Position numbers and translations under genes: made by a program
The notes under the pieces: generated by a model
What the model was told of the DNA's origin: nothing
Databases searched by the model: none
What the model saw: the letters and a program-made list of their open reading frames with translations, nothing else
NCBI GenBank assembly: GCA_948436975.1
Contig: CAOJJB010000007.1
Location: 1-64,000 of the forward strand
DNA from: an uncultured Clostridium sp.
Lineage (GTDB): Bacteria > Bacillota > Clostridia > TANB77 > CAG-508
Direction: 5' to 3'
DNA: 64,000 bases
In this document: positions 26,012-35,110 of the stretch, piece by piece
Layout: each line of letters begins with the position of its first letter
How positions within the stretch are numbered: position 1 is the first letter of the stretch

Positions 26012-26350
26012 CATCTGCACCATTTTTAGTGGTTTTTAGAGATAGAAACCTCTATTTTTTTATGTTTTATCAAGTGTCATGGAGTATCATACAATAGCAC
26101 TCAATCGCAGATATACTCTCGCGTACATCAATCTTGAACTTGCAAAAATAATCAATTATGTGTTACAGAGTATTACCCAGTATTACTCACGAGGGGTTCC
26201 AACAATGAGATCCACCCTTTTAAAAAGTAGACCCAAATAAATTAAGGCACCAAATTAAGGTGTCTATTATTATGTCTAAACAATTTCTAATAATGATAAC
26301 ACTTGTAATAGAATCCGACTTAGTTTAAATTGAAAACAAGGAGGTAATTT

Positions 26351-26599
26351 ATGAATGAAGATAAAATGAAAGAATGTTTAGAGCAATTAGAAGTTCCACT
26401 AACAGAGGCACACAAAATTACTCTGAACAAAGTAGTAGCAGACCTAAAAGCTATGAAGGTCAAAAAAAGTATTGACGATTATGTTGAAGAATTCTACAAG
26501 GTATTTGAATTTACATCTGATGAGAGAGCCAAAAGATACCCAATGCTAATGGAATTATACATCAACTTTATGAGGGAAATTAGTAACAAGGACTTATAG
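26351..26599 (+). CDS. 82-residue helical protein in repeat copy 2
   Basis: Identical in sequence to the protein at 22819-23067, with the same AAGGAGG site. Retention of an identical frame and ribosome binding site in both copies shows either very recent duplication, gene conversion, or selection. The same limits apply: helical, charged, no recognised family. It is followed by 450 bases without a convincing gene (26600-27049), most of it shared with copy 1. Confidence 0.65.
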   Translation: MNEDKMKECLEQLEVPLTEAHKITLNKVVADLKAMKVKKSIDDYVEEFYKVFEFTSDERAKRYPMLMELYINFMREISNKDL

Positions 26600-26961
26600 G
26601 CCGATAAGTAAATCCACAGTGGAACCCTGAAGTTAATTATTACATAAAACTATGATAATTGTCTGTAAGTTTTACTAGAGCCAACACATAAATCTCATAC
26701 CATAGGAACTGGAAATTATGCGAGTATAGTATGTAATTACCAAATCCGATTCCACCGAATGGATGAGGGTTCGTAATTTTGAAACTCTCTGTCTTGGTTT
26801 TGCTGGCACCCACCCATACAGACTCATACTCAGTGCTACGGGCAGTATATGCAGACTCCTCATGTGTCTGATAAACTACACCATCCTCTTTACTAATGAG
26901 ATGTTTGAACAATTAAAGTTAAATGAAAACGAACAGGAAATATTAAATAAACAAAATGCTT

Positions 26962-26992
26962 TCTAATTATATATTTTTAATATATAATTAGA
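26962..26992. repeat. 14-bp perfect inverted repeat at the end of copy 2
   Basis: TCTAATTATATATT (26962-26975) and AATATATAATTAGA (26979-26992) with a three-base loop. In copy 1 the left arm differs in four bases and no longer pairs fully. It may be an element terminus or a weak terminator. Confidence 0.6.
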
Positions 26993-27049
26993 AAGACAAA
27001 TATTAAGTTATTGTTAAAATTAAAATATATTGTGAGGAGATGTATTATT

Positions 27050-28210
27050 ATGAAAAAGAAAATAGGTATTAGTATAGGAATTTTATTACTAATCCTTATA
27101 ATTGCAGTAATTATTACAAACTATGTAGATGGTGGCAGAGTGCAAACAGGACATGAGCCAAAGTATTGTATAAAAGTAGTTAGTAATGATGGAAGTAAAG
27201 TAATTTATTGGGGACTAGGCTATAAAGTTATCTGTTACTTTGAGGGATCTTCAAATGAGTCTTATGAAAATAATATTGGTGCAAAAATGGGAAATTGGTT
27301 TATGAAATATGAATTACCAAATACTGATATTGTTGAAATTGAATATGAAGGGCAATTAATCACTGTAACTGATAATAAAGATATAGGAATTATTAAGAAT
27401 ATATTATTAAACTCAAAATACAGTAATGAAATATGTAATGGTATAAACACTCACAAAATAACAATGAACAATGAAATATATTATTTAAAAGAAAGTTGCA
27501 AAGAAATTCAAAAAGGAAATAAGCAAGCAAATATTTCAAAAGAAGATTTAGAAACAATTAAAAATATTATATCTAAAAAAATAAACAATGAACAAATTAA
27601 TGAAGAACAATATTTTTATGAGAAGATAGTTGAAGTTAATGATAGTTATATTATAGTAGAGCCAAATGAGGGGCAAGAAGAAAGAAAATCAGCAGATAAA
27701 ATTTCTATTGGATTAGGAGAATATAATGATGTGATTTATATGGTTGGAACTAATGTAAAAATAACTTATGATGGTACTATAATGGAAAGCTATCCAGCAC
27801 AAGTAAAAGCAACAAAAATCGAATTGAAATCAGTAGAAAACTTTGAGATACTTTTTTATGATAAACAAGCAGAATCAGATATTAAACTACACAAAATAGT
27901 AGACAAAAATGAAACAAGTAAATATGATTATGATGTCTATGTGTATAATGGAAATATAGATATTAGAATTAATGGTAAGGACTATTCTTTAAAACAAGCA
28001 TTATTAGAAAATAAGATGGGAATGGAAGAAATTATTGCAAAAGCAAATCAAGATGAAAAAGAAGGAAAAATAAAAGTGGAAATGTATGAAGATGGTGGAA
28101 GTATAGAATATCACTATGAAAATTATACAATCATAAAATGTCATACTATAGATGGAAATAGAGATGTATATATAGGAACTAAAGATTTAAAATTAAATGA
28201 TGTTATATAA
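27050..28210 (+). CDS. Membrane-anchored protein of unknown function, 386 aa
   Basis: Not recognised. With the ATG at 27050 (GAGGAG ten bases upstream) it has a single N-terminal membrane helix (about residues 5-23) and a large outside domain, with no lipobox cysteine. The first part (YCIKVVSNDGSKVIYWGLGYKVICYF) and the later lone beta-rich segments look like a surface sensor or inhibitor-binding module. No catalytic motif is visible. It is the first gene after the second repeat and thus likely cargo of a second unit. AT-rich codon use is like the host. A hairpin terminator follows. Confidence 0.65.
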   Translation: MKKKIGISIGILLLILIIAVIITNYVDGGRVQTGHEPKYCIKVVSNDGSKVIYWGLGYKVICYFEGSSNESYENNIGAKMGNWFMKYELPNTDIVEIEYEGQLITVTDNKDIGIIKNILLNSKYSNEICNGINTHKITMNNEIYYLKESCKEIQKGNKQANISKEDLETIKNIISKKINNEQINEEQYFYEKIVEVNDSYIIVEPNEGQEERKSADKISIGLGEYNDVIYMVGTNVKITYDGTIMESYPAQVKATKIELKSVENFEILFYDKQAESDIKLHKIVDKNETSKYDYDVYVYNGNIDIRINGKDYSLKQALLENKMGMEEIIAKANQDEKEGKIKVEMYEDGGSIEYHYENYTIIKCHTIDGNRDVYIGTKDLKLNDVI

Positions 28211-28222
28211 ATTATAATAATT

Positions 28223-28260
28223 AGGGCATATAATTTAAGTTGAAAATTATATGTCCTTTA
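28223..28260 (+). terminator. Terminator after the 386-aa gene
   Basis: AGGGCATATAATTT pairs with AAATTATATGTCCTT (G-T included), followed by T residues. Confidence 0.75.
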
Positions 28261-28308
28261 TGATATAATAAAACACAAAATAATATTATAAATATAAAAG
28301 AACAGAAA

Positions 28309-28416
28309 ATGATTTTGAAACAAATATTTAGAATATTACTAAAAGAATATGATTTTAATAATTTAGACAGCATGCTAGTTTTAAAAGATATTTTATATCA
28401 TGAGTGGAAAGACTAA
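28309..28416 (+). pseudogene. Short remnant ORF, 35 codons
   Basis: An open frame that reads like the C-terminal piece of a larger protein (ends LKDILYHEWKD) and is in-frame open a little upstream, but has no ribosome binding site. Probably a gene remnant; family unknown. Confidence 0.3.
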
Positions 28417-28461
28417 AATAATAGATTATTGAATAAATCATAATTTTAAGGAGGAATAGAA

Positions 28462-28812
28462 ATGGAAACAAAAATTATAAATGATATAGTAATAGTAAAA
28501 AGCGATGAAATTATAATAAAAGATGTTCAATCAGCAATAGATTTTATTATGACCATAAAATATGAAACAAATTGTAATAAAATAGCATTAAATAAAGAAG
28601 CAGTAGTAGAAGACTTTTTTATATTAAGTAGGGGATTAGCAGGAGAAATTTTGCAAAAATTTATTAATTATCAAACAAAATTCGCTATATATGGAGATTA
28701 TTCAAATTATACAAGTAAACCATTAAAAGATTTTATATATGAAAGTAATAATGGTAAAGACATATTTTTTGTAGAAAATGAAGAAGAAGCAATAAAAATG
28801 TTAAAAAAGTAA
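28462..28812 (+). CDS. DUF4180 domain protein
   Basis: A 116-residue protein matching the DUF4180 pattern: KDVQSAIDFIMTIKYE near residue 20, EDFFILSRGLAGEILQKFINYQ in the middle, IYGDYSNYTSKPLKDFIYE and a closing FFVENEEEAIKML. The fold resembles STAS-like alpha/beta proteins and function is unknown. AAGGAGG lies eight bases before the ATG. It is monocistronic or paired with the cardiolipin synthase gene 40 bases downstream. No membrane segment. Confidence 0.75.
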   Translation: METKIINDIVIVKSDEIIIKDVQSAIDFIMTIKYETNCNKIALNKEAVVEDFFILSRGLAGEILQKFINYQTKFAIYGDYSNYTSKPLKDFIYESNNGKDIFFVENEEEAIKMLKK

Positions 28813-28852
28813 AACAAAGAATGATATAATGTAGGAGTCAAAATAAATACAA

Positions 28853-30347
28853 ATGGCGATTAGAAAAGGAATTATAGTAGGAATTGGATTAATATTACAA
28901 ATATTACTTTCATTATGTGGATATATAATATTGGAAGAAATATTAGGAGTTGTTAGTATTGTTTATACAATAATAGGACTACTTCTTATATTATCTTTAA
29001 TAAGAAATAGTAAAAGTTATTCATATACATTACCATGGATTCTCATACTATTTTCATATCCTTTAGTGGGTACATTAATGTATATAATAATTGGAAGAAA
29101 TAAGAATAATAGTAAAGTATTAAAAAATATTATTGAAAGTGAAAAAAACAGTAAAAATTATTTAATACAAGATGCAGAAATAAGAGAAGAAATTAAAGAT
29201 AATGGTAAAATAAGATATTTGAGTGATTTTTCTGGATACCCTGTAACAAAAAATAATGATGTAGAATATTTCCCACTAGGAGAAGATGCTTTTAAAAGTA
29301 TGTTAGAAGAATTAAAAAAAGCAGAAAAATTTATATTTTTTGAATATTTTATAATAAAACATGGAATAATGTGGAATTCAATATTAGAAATACTAGAAGA
29401 AAAAGCCAAAAAAGGTTTAGATGTAAGAGTAATGTATGATGATGTTGGATGTATTTCTACATTAGAAAATTCATATCCTAAAAAGTTAGAGAAAAAAGGA
29501 ATTAAGTGTATTGTATTTAATAAGTTGCATCCAATATCAGGTGTAATTATGAATAATAGAGATCATAGAAAAATACTAGTTATAGATGGGAAAGTAGCCT
29601 TTTCAGGAGGAATTAATATTGCAGATGAATATATAAATATAAATAGCCCATATGGACACTGGAAAGATAATGGAATAAAAATATCTGGTGATGCAGTATG
29701 GAATTATACTGTTATGTTTTTAACAATGTGGAATGCTTTTGATAAAAGAGATGAAAATTTTAATAAATATAAATATAACTTTAAAGATAAAAAAATGAAT
29801 AATGGTTATGTAGTACCATATGCAGAAACACCATTAGATAATGAAATAACAGGAGAAGATGTATATTTAAATATTATAAATCAAGCAGATAAATATGTTT
29901 ATATAATTACACCATATTTAATAATAGACACAGATATGATAAACTCATTGTGTTTAGCAGCTAAAAGAGGTGTAGATGTAAGAATAGTAATTCCACGGAA
30001 TACCAGATAAAAAAATAGTATATACATTATCAGAATCTTATGTAGAACCACTTGTAAATTCAGGAGTAAAAGTATATAAATATAAACCAGGTTTCGTACA
30101 TGCAAAGGTATTTGTGTCTGATAATAATATTGCTACAGTTAGTACAATAAATTTAGATTATAGAAGTTTATATTTACATTTTGAATGTGGTACATATTTT
30201 GAAGATGTTGAATGTATAAAAGATATAAAAAAAGATTTAGAAGATACAATTGAAAAAAGTCATGAAGTGAGTAAAAAGGAAGCAGAATCAAACTTGTTTA
30301 AATCAATATGGCAAGCATTACTTAGATTAGTGGCTCCATTAATGTAA
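28853..30347 (+). pseudogene. cls: Cardiolipin synthase, broken by a one-base insertion
   Basis: Phospholipase-D family membrane enzyme that makes cardiolipin from phosphatidylglycerol. Two N-terminal membrane helices are followed by the first HKD motif (DHRKILVIDG). The frame then ends early: an extra base near 29993-29996 (in TTCCACGG) shifts VIPGIPDKK to a stop. In the next frame the protein continues through YTLSESYVEPLVNSG and the second HKD motif (HAKVFVSD) to 30347, ending SIWQALLRLVAPLM. Apart from this base the gene is complete, about 497 residues. Without correction the enzyme would lack its second half-site. Confidence 0.85.
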
Positions 30348-30384
30348 GTAAAAAATTTATATAATAAAAATAAAGGAGGTTATT

Positions 30385-31140
30385 ATGATTTTAGTAGAGC
30401 ATGTAACGAAGAAATTTGTTAGGAATAAGAATAAAAAAGAAAAAGAGGAATTTTATGCTGATAAAAATATCACATTTCAAGCTGATAATGGAGAAATAGT
30501 AGGAATCTTAGGACCAAATGGTGCTGGAAAAACTACACTATTAAGAATGATTGCAGGAATATTAGAACCAACTGAAGGAAAAATTACATTTGACAAAATG
30601 AATTATAAAGATAATGAAATACAAATAAAACAGAAATTAGCATATCTATCTGGAAATACCAAAATATATGATACTTTAACAACATATGAGTTATTAAAAA
30701 TGTGTGGTGATATTTATGGAATATCTAAAAAACAAATTGAAAATAGAATAAATGAAGTAACCAAAATATTAAATATGGAACAGTTCTTATATAATAAAAT
30801 TGCTAATTTATCTACAGGTCAAACTCAAAAGGTAAATTTAGCAAGATGTTTAGTACATAATCCACAATATTATATTTTAGATGAAGCTACATCAGGATTA
30901 GATATTATTTCTAGTCAAATTATATTAAATTTTATAAAAGAAGAAAAAAAACAAGGAAAAACAATTTTATATTCTACACACTATATGGAAGAGGCTGAAA
31001 ATATTTGTGATAAAGTCATTATGATAAATAAAGGAGAGCTTATTAAGATTGGAACGCCAGAAGAGATAAAAAAAGATACAAATACAACTAATTTAAGAGA
31101 TGCATTTTTTTCTATGATAGGAGGTGTTTCAAATGAATAA
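30385..31140 (+). CDS. ABC transporter ATPase, NatA-like
   Basis: Cytoplasmic ATP-hydrolysing subunit of an ABC-2 exporter. The 251 residues carry Walker A GPNGAGKT (residues 43-50), the signature as LSTGQ, Walker B YYILDEATSGLD and the switch His in YSTHYMEEAE. AAAGGAGG precedes the ATG. The stop overlaps the permease start by eight bases. The permease resembles NatB, so the pair may export sodium ions, a drug, or a peptide; substrate is not determined by sequence. Highly similar systems respond to membrane stress, but no regulator is adjacent. Confidence 0.88.
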   Translation: MILVEHVTKKFVRNKNKKEKEEFYADKNITFQADNGEIVGILGPNGAGKTTLLRMIAGILEPTEGKITFDKMNYKDNEIQIKQKLAYLSGNTKIYDTLTTYELLKMCGDIYGISKKQIENRINEVTKILNMEQFLYNKIANLSTGQTQKVNLARCLVHNPQYYILDEATSGLDIISSQIILNFIKEEKKQGKTILYSTHYMEEAENICDKVIMINKGELIKIGTPEEIKKDTNTTNLRDAFFSMIGGVSNE

Positions 31141-32281
31141 TAATTTGATGAATATATTAAAAAAAGAGTTAAGAGAATTATTTAGAGATAAAAAATCGTT
31201 AGGTATGATGCTAGTAATACCAATATTTATACCTCTAGTAATTATTGGAATGTCAACTTTATTTGAAAATCAAGTTAATAAAGATGTGGAAGAATATAAT
31301 AAAATTGGATTTGCATATGAAATAAATGATATAGAAGAAAATATTGCTAAAGAAATGAATATTGAAGTAGTAAATGGAACTGAAACAGAATTAAAACAGA
31401 AATTTGAAAAAAGTGAAATTGATTTGTATGTAACTAAAGATAATAATAAATACATAATAAATAGTAATTCATCAGATACAAGTTCATATGCTGTAAATTT
31501 AATAGAATTATATTATGATACATATAAACAATATCTTCAAAAAAATTATTTACAAGAAAATAATATAGATTCTGAAAAATTTTTAAATATTATAACAATA
31601 GAAAAAAACATGTTAGAAGAAGAAAACTTTTTTGCAAATTATATAAAAAATTATGCCTTTTTATTTATAATAATGGCAATAACAGTATCGGCAACATATC
31701 CAGCAACTGATACAACAGCAGGTGAAAGAGAAAGAGGAACATTAGAAACTTTGCTAACTTTTCCAATAAAAAGTAAAGATATTATTATAGGAAAATTTTT
31801 AGGGGTAACAGTTTCATCTATTATTACTGGAATGGTAAGTCTAGTTTTAGCAATTATATCTTTAGTAATTTCTCAAAAGATGTTCTCAATATATGAGGGG
31901 ATAGATATAATGTTTTCAATAACTAGTATAGTATTTGCAGTAATAGTAATAATTGTAATGTCATTATTTATAAGTGGACTATGTATTGCTATTGCAAGTA
32001 CATCTAAAACTTTTAAAGAGGCACAAAGTGCTTTAACACCATTAACTTTCATAGCATTTTTTCCAGGGATGATTGCTTTTATGATGGGAATAACAGGTAC
32101 ACCTTTATTATCTATAATACCATTTTTGAATTTTACAGTGATATTTACAGATATAAATAATGGTTCAATAGATATTTTAAATATAATTTTAATGACTATA
32201 TCTACAATTATTTATATTAGTATTGTTTTCTCATATATTATAAAACAATATAAATCAGAAAAAGTTTTATTCTCAAAATAA
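31133..32281 (+). CDS. ABC-2 permease, NatB-like
   Basis: Membrane partner of the ATPase upstream, 382 residues from the ATG at 31133 (AGGAGGT seven bases before). It has one N-terminal membrane helix (about residues 18-38), a long extracellular loop, and five or so helices from residue 170. The loop-helix motif GERERGTLETLLTFPIKSKDIIIGK is characteristic of NatB/ABC-2 permeases. Translation is coupled to the ATPase by an eight-base overlap. A strong terminator follows. Confidence 0.88.
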   Translation: MNNNLMNILKKELRELFRDKKSLGMMLVIPIFIPLVIIGMSTLFENQVNKDVEEYNKIGFAYEINDIEENIAKEMNIEVVNGTETELKQKFEKSEIDLYVTKDNNKYIINSNSSDTSSYAVNLIELYYDTYKQYLQKNYLQENNIDSEKFLNIITIEKNMLEEENFFANYIKNYAFLFIIMAITVSATYPATDTTAGERERGTLETLLTFPIKSKDIIIGKFLGVTVSSIITGMVSLVLAIISLVISQKMFSIYEGIDIMFSITSIVFAVIVIIVMSLFISGLCIAIASTSKTFKEAQSALTPLTFIAFFPGMIAFMMGITGTPLLSIIPFLNFTVIFTDINNGSIDILNIILMTISTIIYISIVFSYIIKQYKSEKVLFSK

Positions 32282-32313
32282 GAAATTATAAAATATTAAA
32301 AATTTATTAATAT

Positions 32314-32347
32314 GAAGAAGTAGTTATTGATAACTACTTCTTTTTTT
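32314..32347 (+). terminator. Terminator after the NatAB-like pair
   Basis: GAAGTAGTTA (32317-32326) and TAACTACTTC (32331-32340), four-base loop, then T7. Confidence 0.92.
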
Positions 32348-32414
32348 GGTAGGATTAATAATAAAGAATAAAAATATATAATTTAAGAAATAATTATTAA
32401 GAGGAGAATTAAAT

Positions 32415-32933
32415 ATGAAAATAGAAAAACAAAATAAAAGTAATGTAACTAAAATTTTATTATTAATTTATTTAATAATTTTAATTTGGATTATATTATT
32501 TAAGATGCAGTTTAATATAAAATATTTACCATATATTCGTTCAATAAATCTTATTCCATTTGCAGAATCTGTAATTATTAATGGTAAAATAGATTTAGGT
32601 GAAATAATTGATAATTTAATAGTTTTTATTCCTGTTGGTGCTTATATAGGAATGTTAGGAAAAGAAGAAAAATTTTATAAAAAGGTAATACCAATATTTT
32701 TGTTAACTTTAGTTCTTGAAATTTCACAATATATATTACATATTGGAGCTACAGATATAACAGATGTTATTATGAATACTTTAGGTGGAATAGTGGGAAT
32801 TCTATTAATAAATTTTTTATATAGAATATTTAAAAATAATTCAAAAATAGATAAAATTTTAAATATATTAGCAACAATTTGTACTATAGGAGTAGTATTT
32901 CTTATGACAATTTTAATAGTAGTAAATATTTAA
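32415..32933 (+). CDS. VanZ-family membrane protein
   Basis: A 172-residue integral membrane protein with four or five helices. The VanZ marks are visible: SINLIPFAES after the first helix, DNLIVFIPVGAYIGML, LEISQYIL and the acid pair in ATDITDVIMNTLGGIVG. VanZ raises teicoplanin resistance in enterococci by an unknown mechanism, and the wider family occurs in many genomes without that role, so resistance should not be inferred. AGAGGAG precedes the ATG. It is flanked by terminators upstream and a weakly spaced acetyltransferase gene downstream. Confidence 0.87.
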   Translation: MKIEKQNKSNVTKILLLIYLIILIWIILFKMQFNIKYLPYIRSINLIPFAESVIINGKIDLGEIIDNLIVFIPVGAYIGMLGKEEKFYKKVIPIFLLTLVLEISQYILHIGATDITDVIMNTLGGIVGILLINFLYRIFKNNSKIDKILNILATICTIGVVFLMTILIVVNI

Positions 32934-33007
32934 ATAAAAAATAAATTTTATTATTATTTATTAAACTTATATAGTAAAATTTTAAAGTTAAAGGTATAAA
33001 AGATATT

Positions 33008-33571
33008 ATGAATGAAAAAGAAAAAATGTTAGCTGGAGAATTGTATGATGCTAATTATAATGAATGTTTAATGAAAGAAAGAATTATAGCCAAAGATAAG
33101 TGTTTTGAGTATAATAACTTAAAGCCTTCAAATTTAGAAAACAGAATAGAATTAATGAAAGAAATATTAGGAAGTACAAAAGAAAACTTTTTAATAGAAC
33201 AACCATTTATATGTGATTATGGATATAATATAGAAATCGGAAAAAATTTTTATTCAAATCATAATTTAATTATATTAGATGGAAATAAAGTAGAATTTGG
33301 AGATAATGTTTTTATAGGTCCAAATTGTGGCTTTTATACAGCTGGTCATCCTTTAGATGTAGAAAGTAGAAATAAAGGATTAGAATATGCTAGGCCAATA
33401 AAAGTTGGAAATAATGTATGGTTTGATGGAAATGTCGTTGTACTTCCAGGAGTAAAAATAGGAAATAATGTAGTTATTGGAGCAGGAAGTGTTGTAAATA
33501 AAGATATACCATCAAATACAGTAGCAGTTGGAAATCCATGCAAAGTAAAAAAACAATTTAATAAATATTGA
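33008..33571 (+). CDS. Maltose/galactoside O-acetyltransferase (LacA/Maa type)
   Basis: Acetyl-CoA dependent sugar acetyltransferase, 187 residues, normal family length. The N-terminal helix part (MNEKEKMLAGELYDANYNE) and the left-handed beta-helix of hexapeptide repeats are clear. Catalytic His lies in FYTAGHPLD, and NVWFDGNVVVLPGVKIG and GAGSVVNKDIPSNTVAVGNP complete the acetyl-CoA site. Physiological substrate is unknown. The start has only a weak ribosome binding site. The stop overlaps the longest frame of the MATE gene, whose true start is 24 bases later. Confidence 0.92.
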   Translation: MNEKEKMLAGELYDANYNECLMKERIIAKDKCFEYNNLKPSNLENRIELMKEILGSTKENFLIEQPFICDYGYNIEIGKNFYSNHNLIILDGNKVEFGDNVFIGPNCGFYTAGHPLDVESRNKGLEYARPIKVGNNVWFDGNVVVLPGVKIGNNVVIGAGSVVNKDIPSNTVAVGNPCKVKKQFNKY

Positions 33572-33594
33572 AAAAAATAGAAGGAAAAATAAAA

Positions 33595-34926
33595 ATGAAT
33601 ATACAATTATCAGAACACTTTACATATAGAAAATTAATAAAATTTACAGTACCTACTATTATAATGATGATATTTACATCAATTTATGGAGTAGTAGATG
33701 GTATATTTGTATCAAACTGTGTAGGACCAAATGCATTTGCAGCAGTAAACTTAATAATTCCAGCATTAATGATTTTAGGAACAATAGGATTTATGATAGG
33801 AACAGGAGGAAGTGCTTTAGTATCTAAAACAATAGGAGAAGGAAACAAAGAAAAAGCCAACAGATATTTTTCTATGTTAATATATCTGTTAGTTATTATA
33901 GGAATTTTGCTTACAATTTTAGGTATAGCCTTGATTGAACCAATGACTAGGTTACTAGGAGCAGATGAAAGTATATTTTCAGAGTGTATAACTTATGGAA
34001 GAACTCTACTTTTATTTTTAGTACCATTTGTATTACAAAATGCATTTCAAAGTTTTTTAATTGTAGCAGAAAAGCCAACTTTTGGATTAATAATTTCAAT
34101 TGTAGCAGGTATTACAAATATGATATTAGATTTCTTATTAATGAAAGTTTTTAATATTGGAGTATTAGGAGCGGCATTAGCAACAGGAATAAGTCAATTG
34201 GTAGCTGTAATTATTCCTATAATATATTTTTTTAGTAAGAAAAATAGTATTTTAGTTTTAACAAAAACTAAATTTGAAATAAAACCTATATTACAAACAT
34301 GTTCTAATGGGTTATCAGAAATGTTAACTAATTTATCAATGTCGCTTGTAAATATGTTATTTAATATGCAACTTATGAAATATGCAGGATCAGATGGAGT
34401 AGTAGCATTTGGAATTATTATGTATGTAAGTTTTATATTCTCAGGAACTTATTTAGGGTATTCAATAGGAACAGCACCAATAATAGGTTATCATTATGGT
34501 GCAGGAAATTCAGAAGAATTAAAAAGTTTATTAAATAAAAGTATAAAGTTAATTCTTATTACATCTGTTATTATGACTGGAATTGCAGAGATATTATCCA
34601 AATTATTAGCATCAATATTTGTAAGTTATGATATAGAATTACTTGAAATTACAACAAATGCAATAAGAATATTTGCTACATCATATTTAATTAGTGGATT
34701 TAATATATTTAGTTCATCTTTTTTTACAGCTCTAAATAATGGCGTAGTTTCGGCTATTATTTCATTTTTAAGAACACTAGTATTACAAGTTATAATGATA
34801 TTTTTGTTACCATTAATTTGGGGAATAAATGGGATATGGATGGCAGTAACAATTTCAGAAATATTAGCTTTATTTATAAGTATTACATTTTTAGTTATAA
34901 ATAAAAGAAAATATAATTATATATAA
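33595..34926 (+). CDS. MATE-family efflux transporter
   Basis: Twelve-helix cation-coupled exporter of drugs and other organic compounds. The ATG at 33595 has AAGGA nine bases before it, giving 443 residues. Early marks are KFTVPTIIMMIFTSIYGVVDGIFVSN and the GTGGSALVSKTIGEGN loop between helices two and three; the two pseudo-symmetric halves are both complete. It resembles the MepA/NorM-like group of Gram-positives, but substrate is not predictable. A 21-bp perfect terminator hairpin follows. Confidence 0.92.
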   Translation: MNIQLSEHFTYRKLIKFTVPTIIMMIFTSIYGVVDGIFVSNCVGPNAFAAVNLIIPALMILGTIGFMIGTGGSALVSKTIGEGNKEKANRYFSMLIYLLVIIGILLTILGIALIEPMTRLLGADESIFSECITYGRTLLLFLVPFVLQNAFQSFLIVAEKPTFGLIISIVAGITNMILDFLLMKVFNIGVLGAALATGISQLVAVIIPIIYFFSKKNSILVLTKTKFEIKPILQTCSNGLSEMLTNLSMSLVNMLFNMQLMKYAGSDGVVAFGIIMYVSFIFSGTYLGYSIGTAPIIGYHYGAGNSEELKSLLNKSIKLILITSVIMTGIAEILSKLLASIFVSYDIELLEITTNAIRIFATSYLISGFNIFSSSFFTALNNGVVSAIISFLRTLVLQVIMIFLLPLIWGINGIWMAVTISEILALFISITFLVINKRKYNYI

Positions 34927-34950
34927 TAAATTAATATAAATATGTTATAA

Positions 34951-35010
34951 AAAGGTACTATAAAATGAACTTTTATTTTAAAATATAGTTCATTTTATAG
35001 TACCTTTTTA
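34951..35010 (+). terminator. Perfect 21-bp terminator after the MATE gene
   Basis: 34951-34971 is exactly complementary to 34987-35007; a T-run follows. An A-run on the other side would let it act in both directions. Confidence 0.93.
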
Positions 35011-35110
35011 TTTTATGTATAATATTGTTTAATTTTGTCAAATAAGAGTTTACTTTTTATAAAAGTATATGATAATATTATAAAATAGTATTGAGAAAAA
35101 AGGAGCAACA

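Larger units (their letters stand above)
22479..26029 (+). mobile_element. 3.5-kb accessory unit inserted at the tRNA-Leu 3' end
   Basis: The 18-bp sequence CATCTGCACCATTTTTAG is at 22479-22496 (end of tRNA-Leu) and again at 26012-26029, the pattern left by site-specific integration at a tRNA end. The unit between carries an 82-aa ORF, a UDG-fold gene, RhuM (broken), a 91-aa ORF and DUF4160 (broken), with more GC-rich patches than the chromosome. No integrase or replication gene is present, so it is a satellite, a remnant, or one unit of a tandem array; a second unit starts at 26012. Confidence 0.65.
26012..27002 (+). repeat. Long direct repeat, copy 2 (about 991 bp)
   Basis: Second copy of 22479-23470, beginning with the tRNA-Leu 3' end without the rest of the tRNA. 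It carries the same terminator hairpin, the same 82-aa ORF and the same downstream sequence, and ends at a perfect inverted repeat. Confidence 0.9.
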
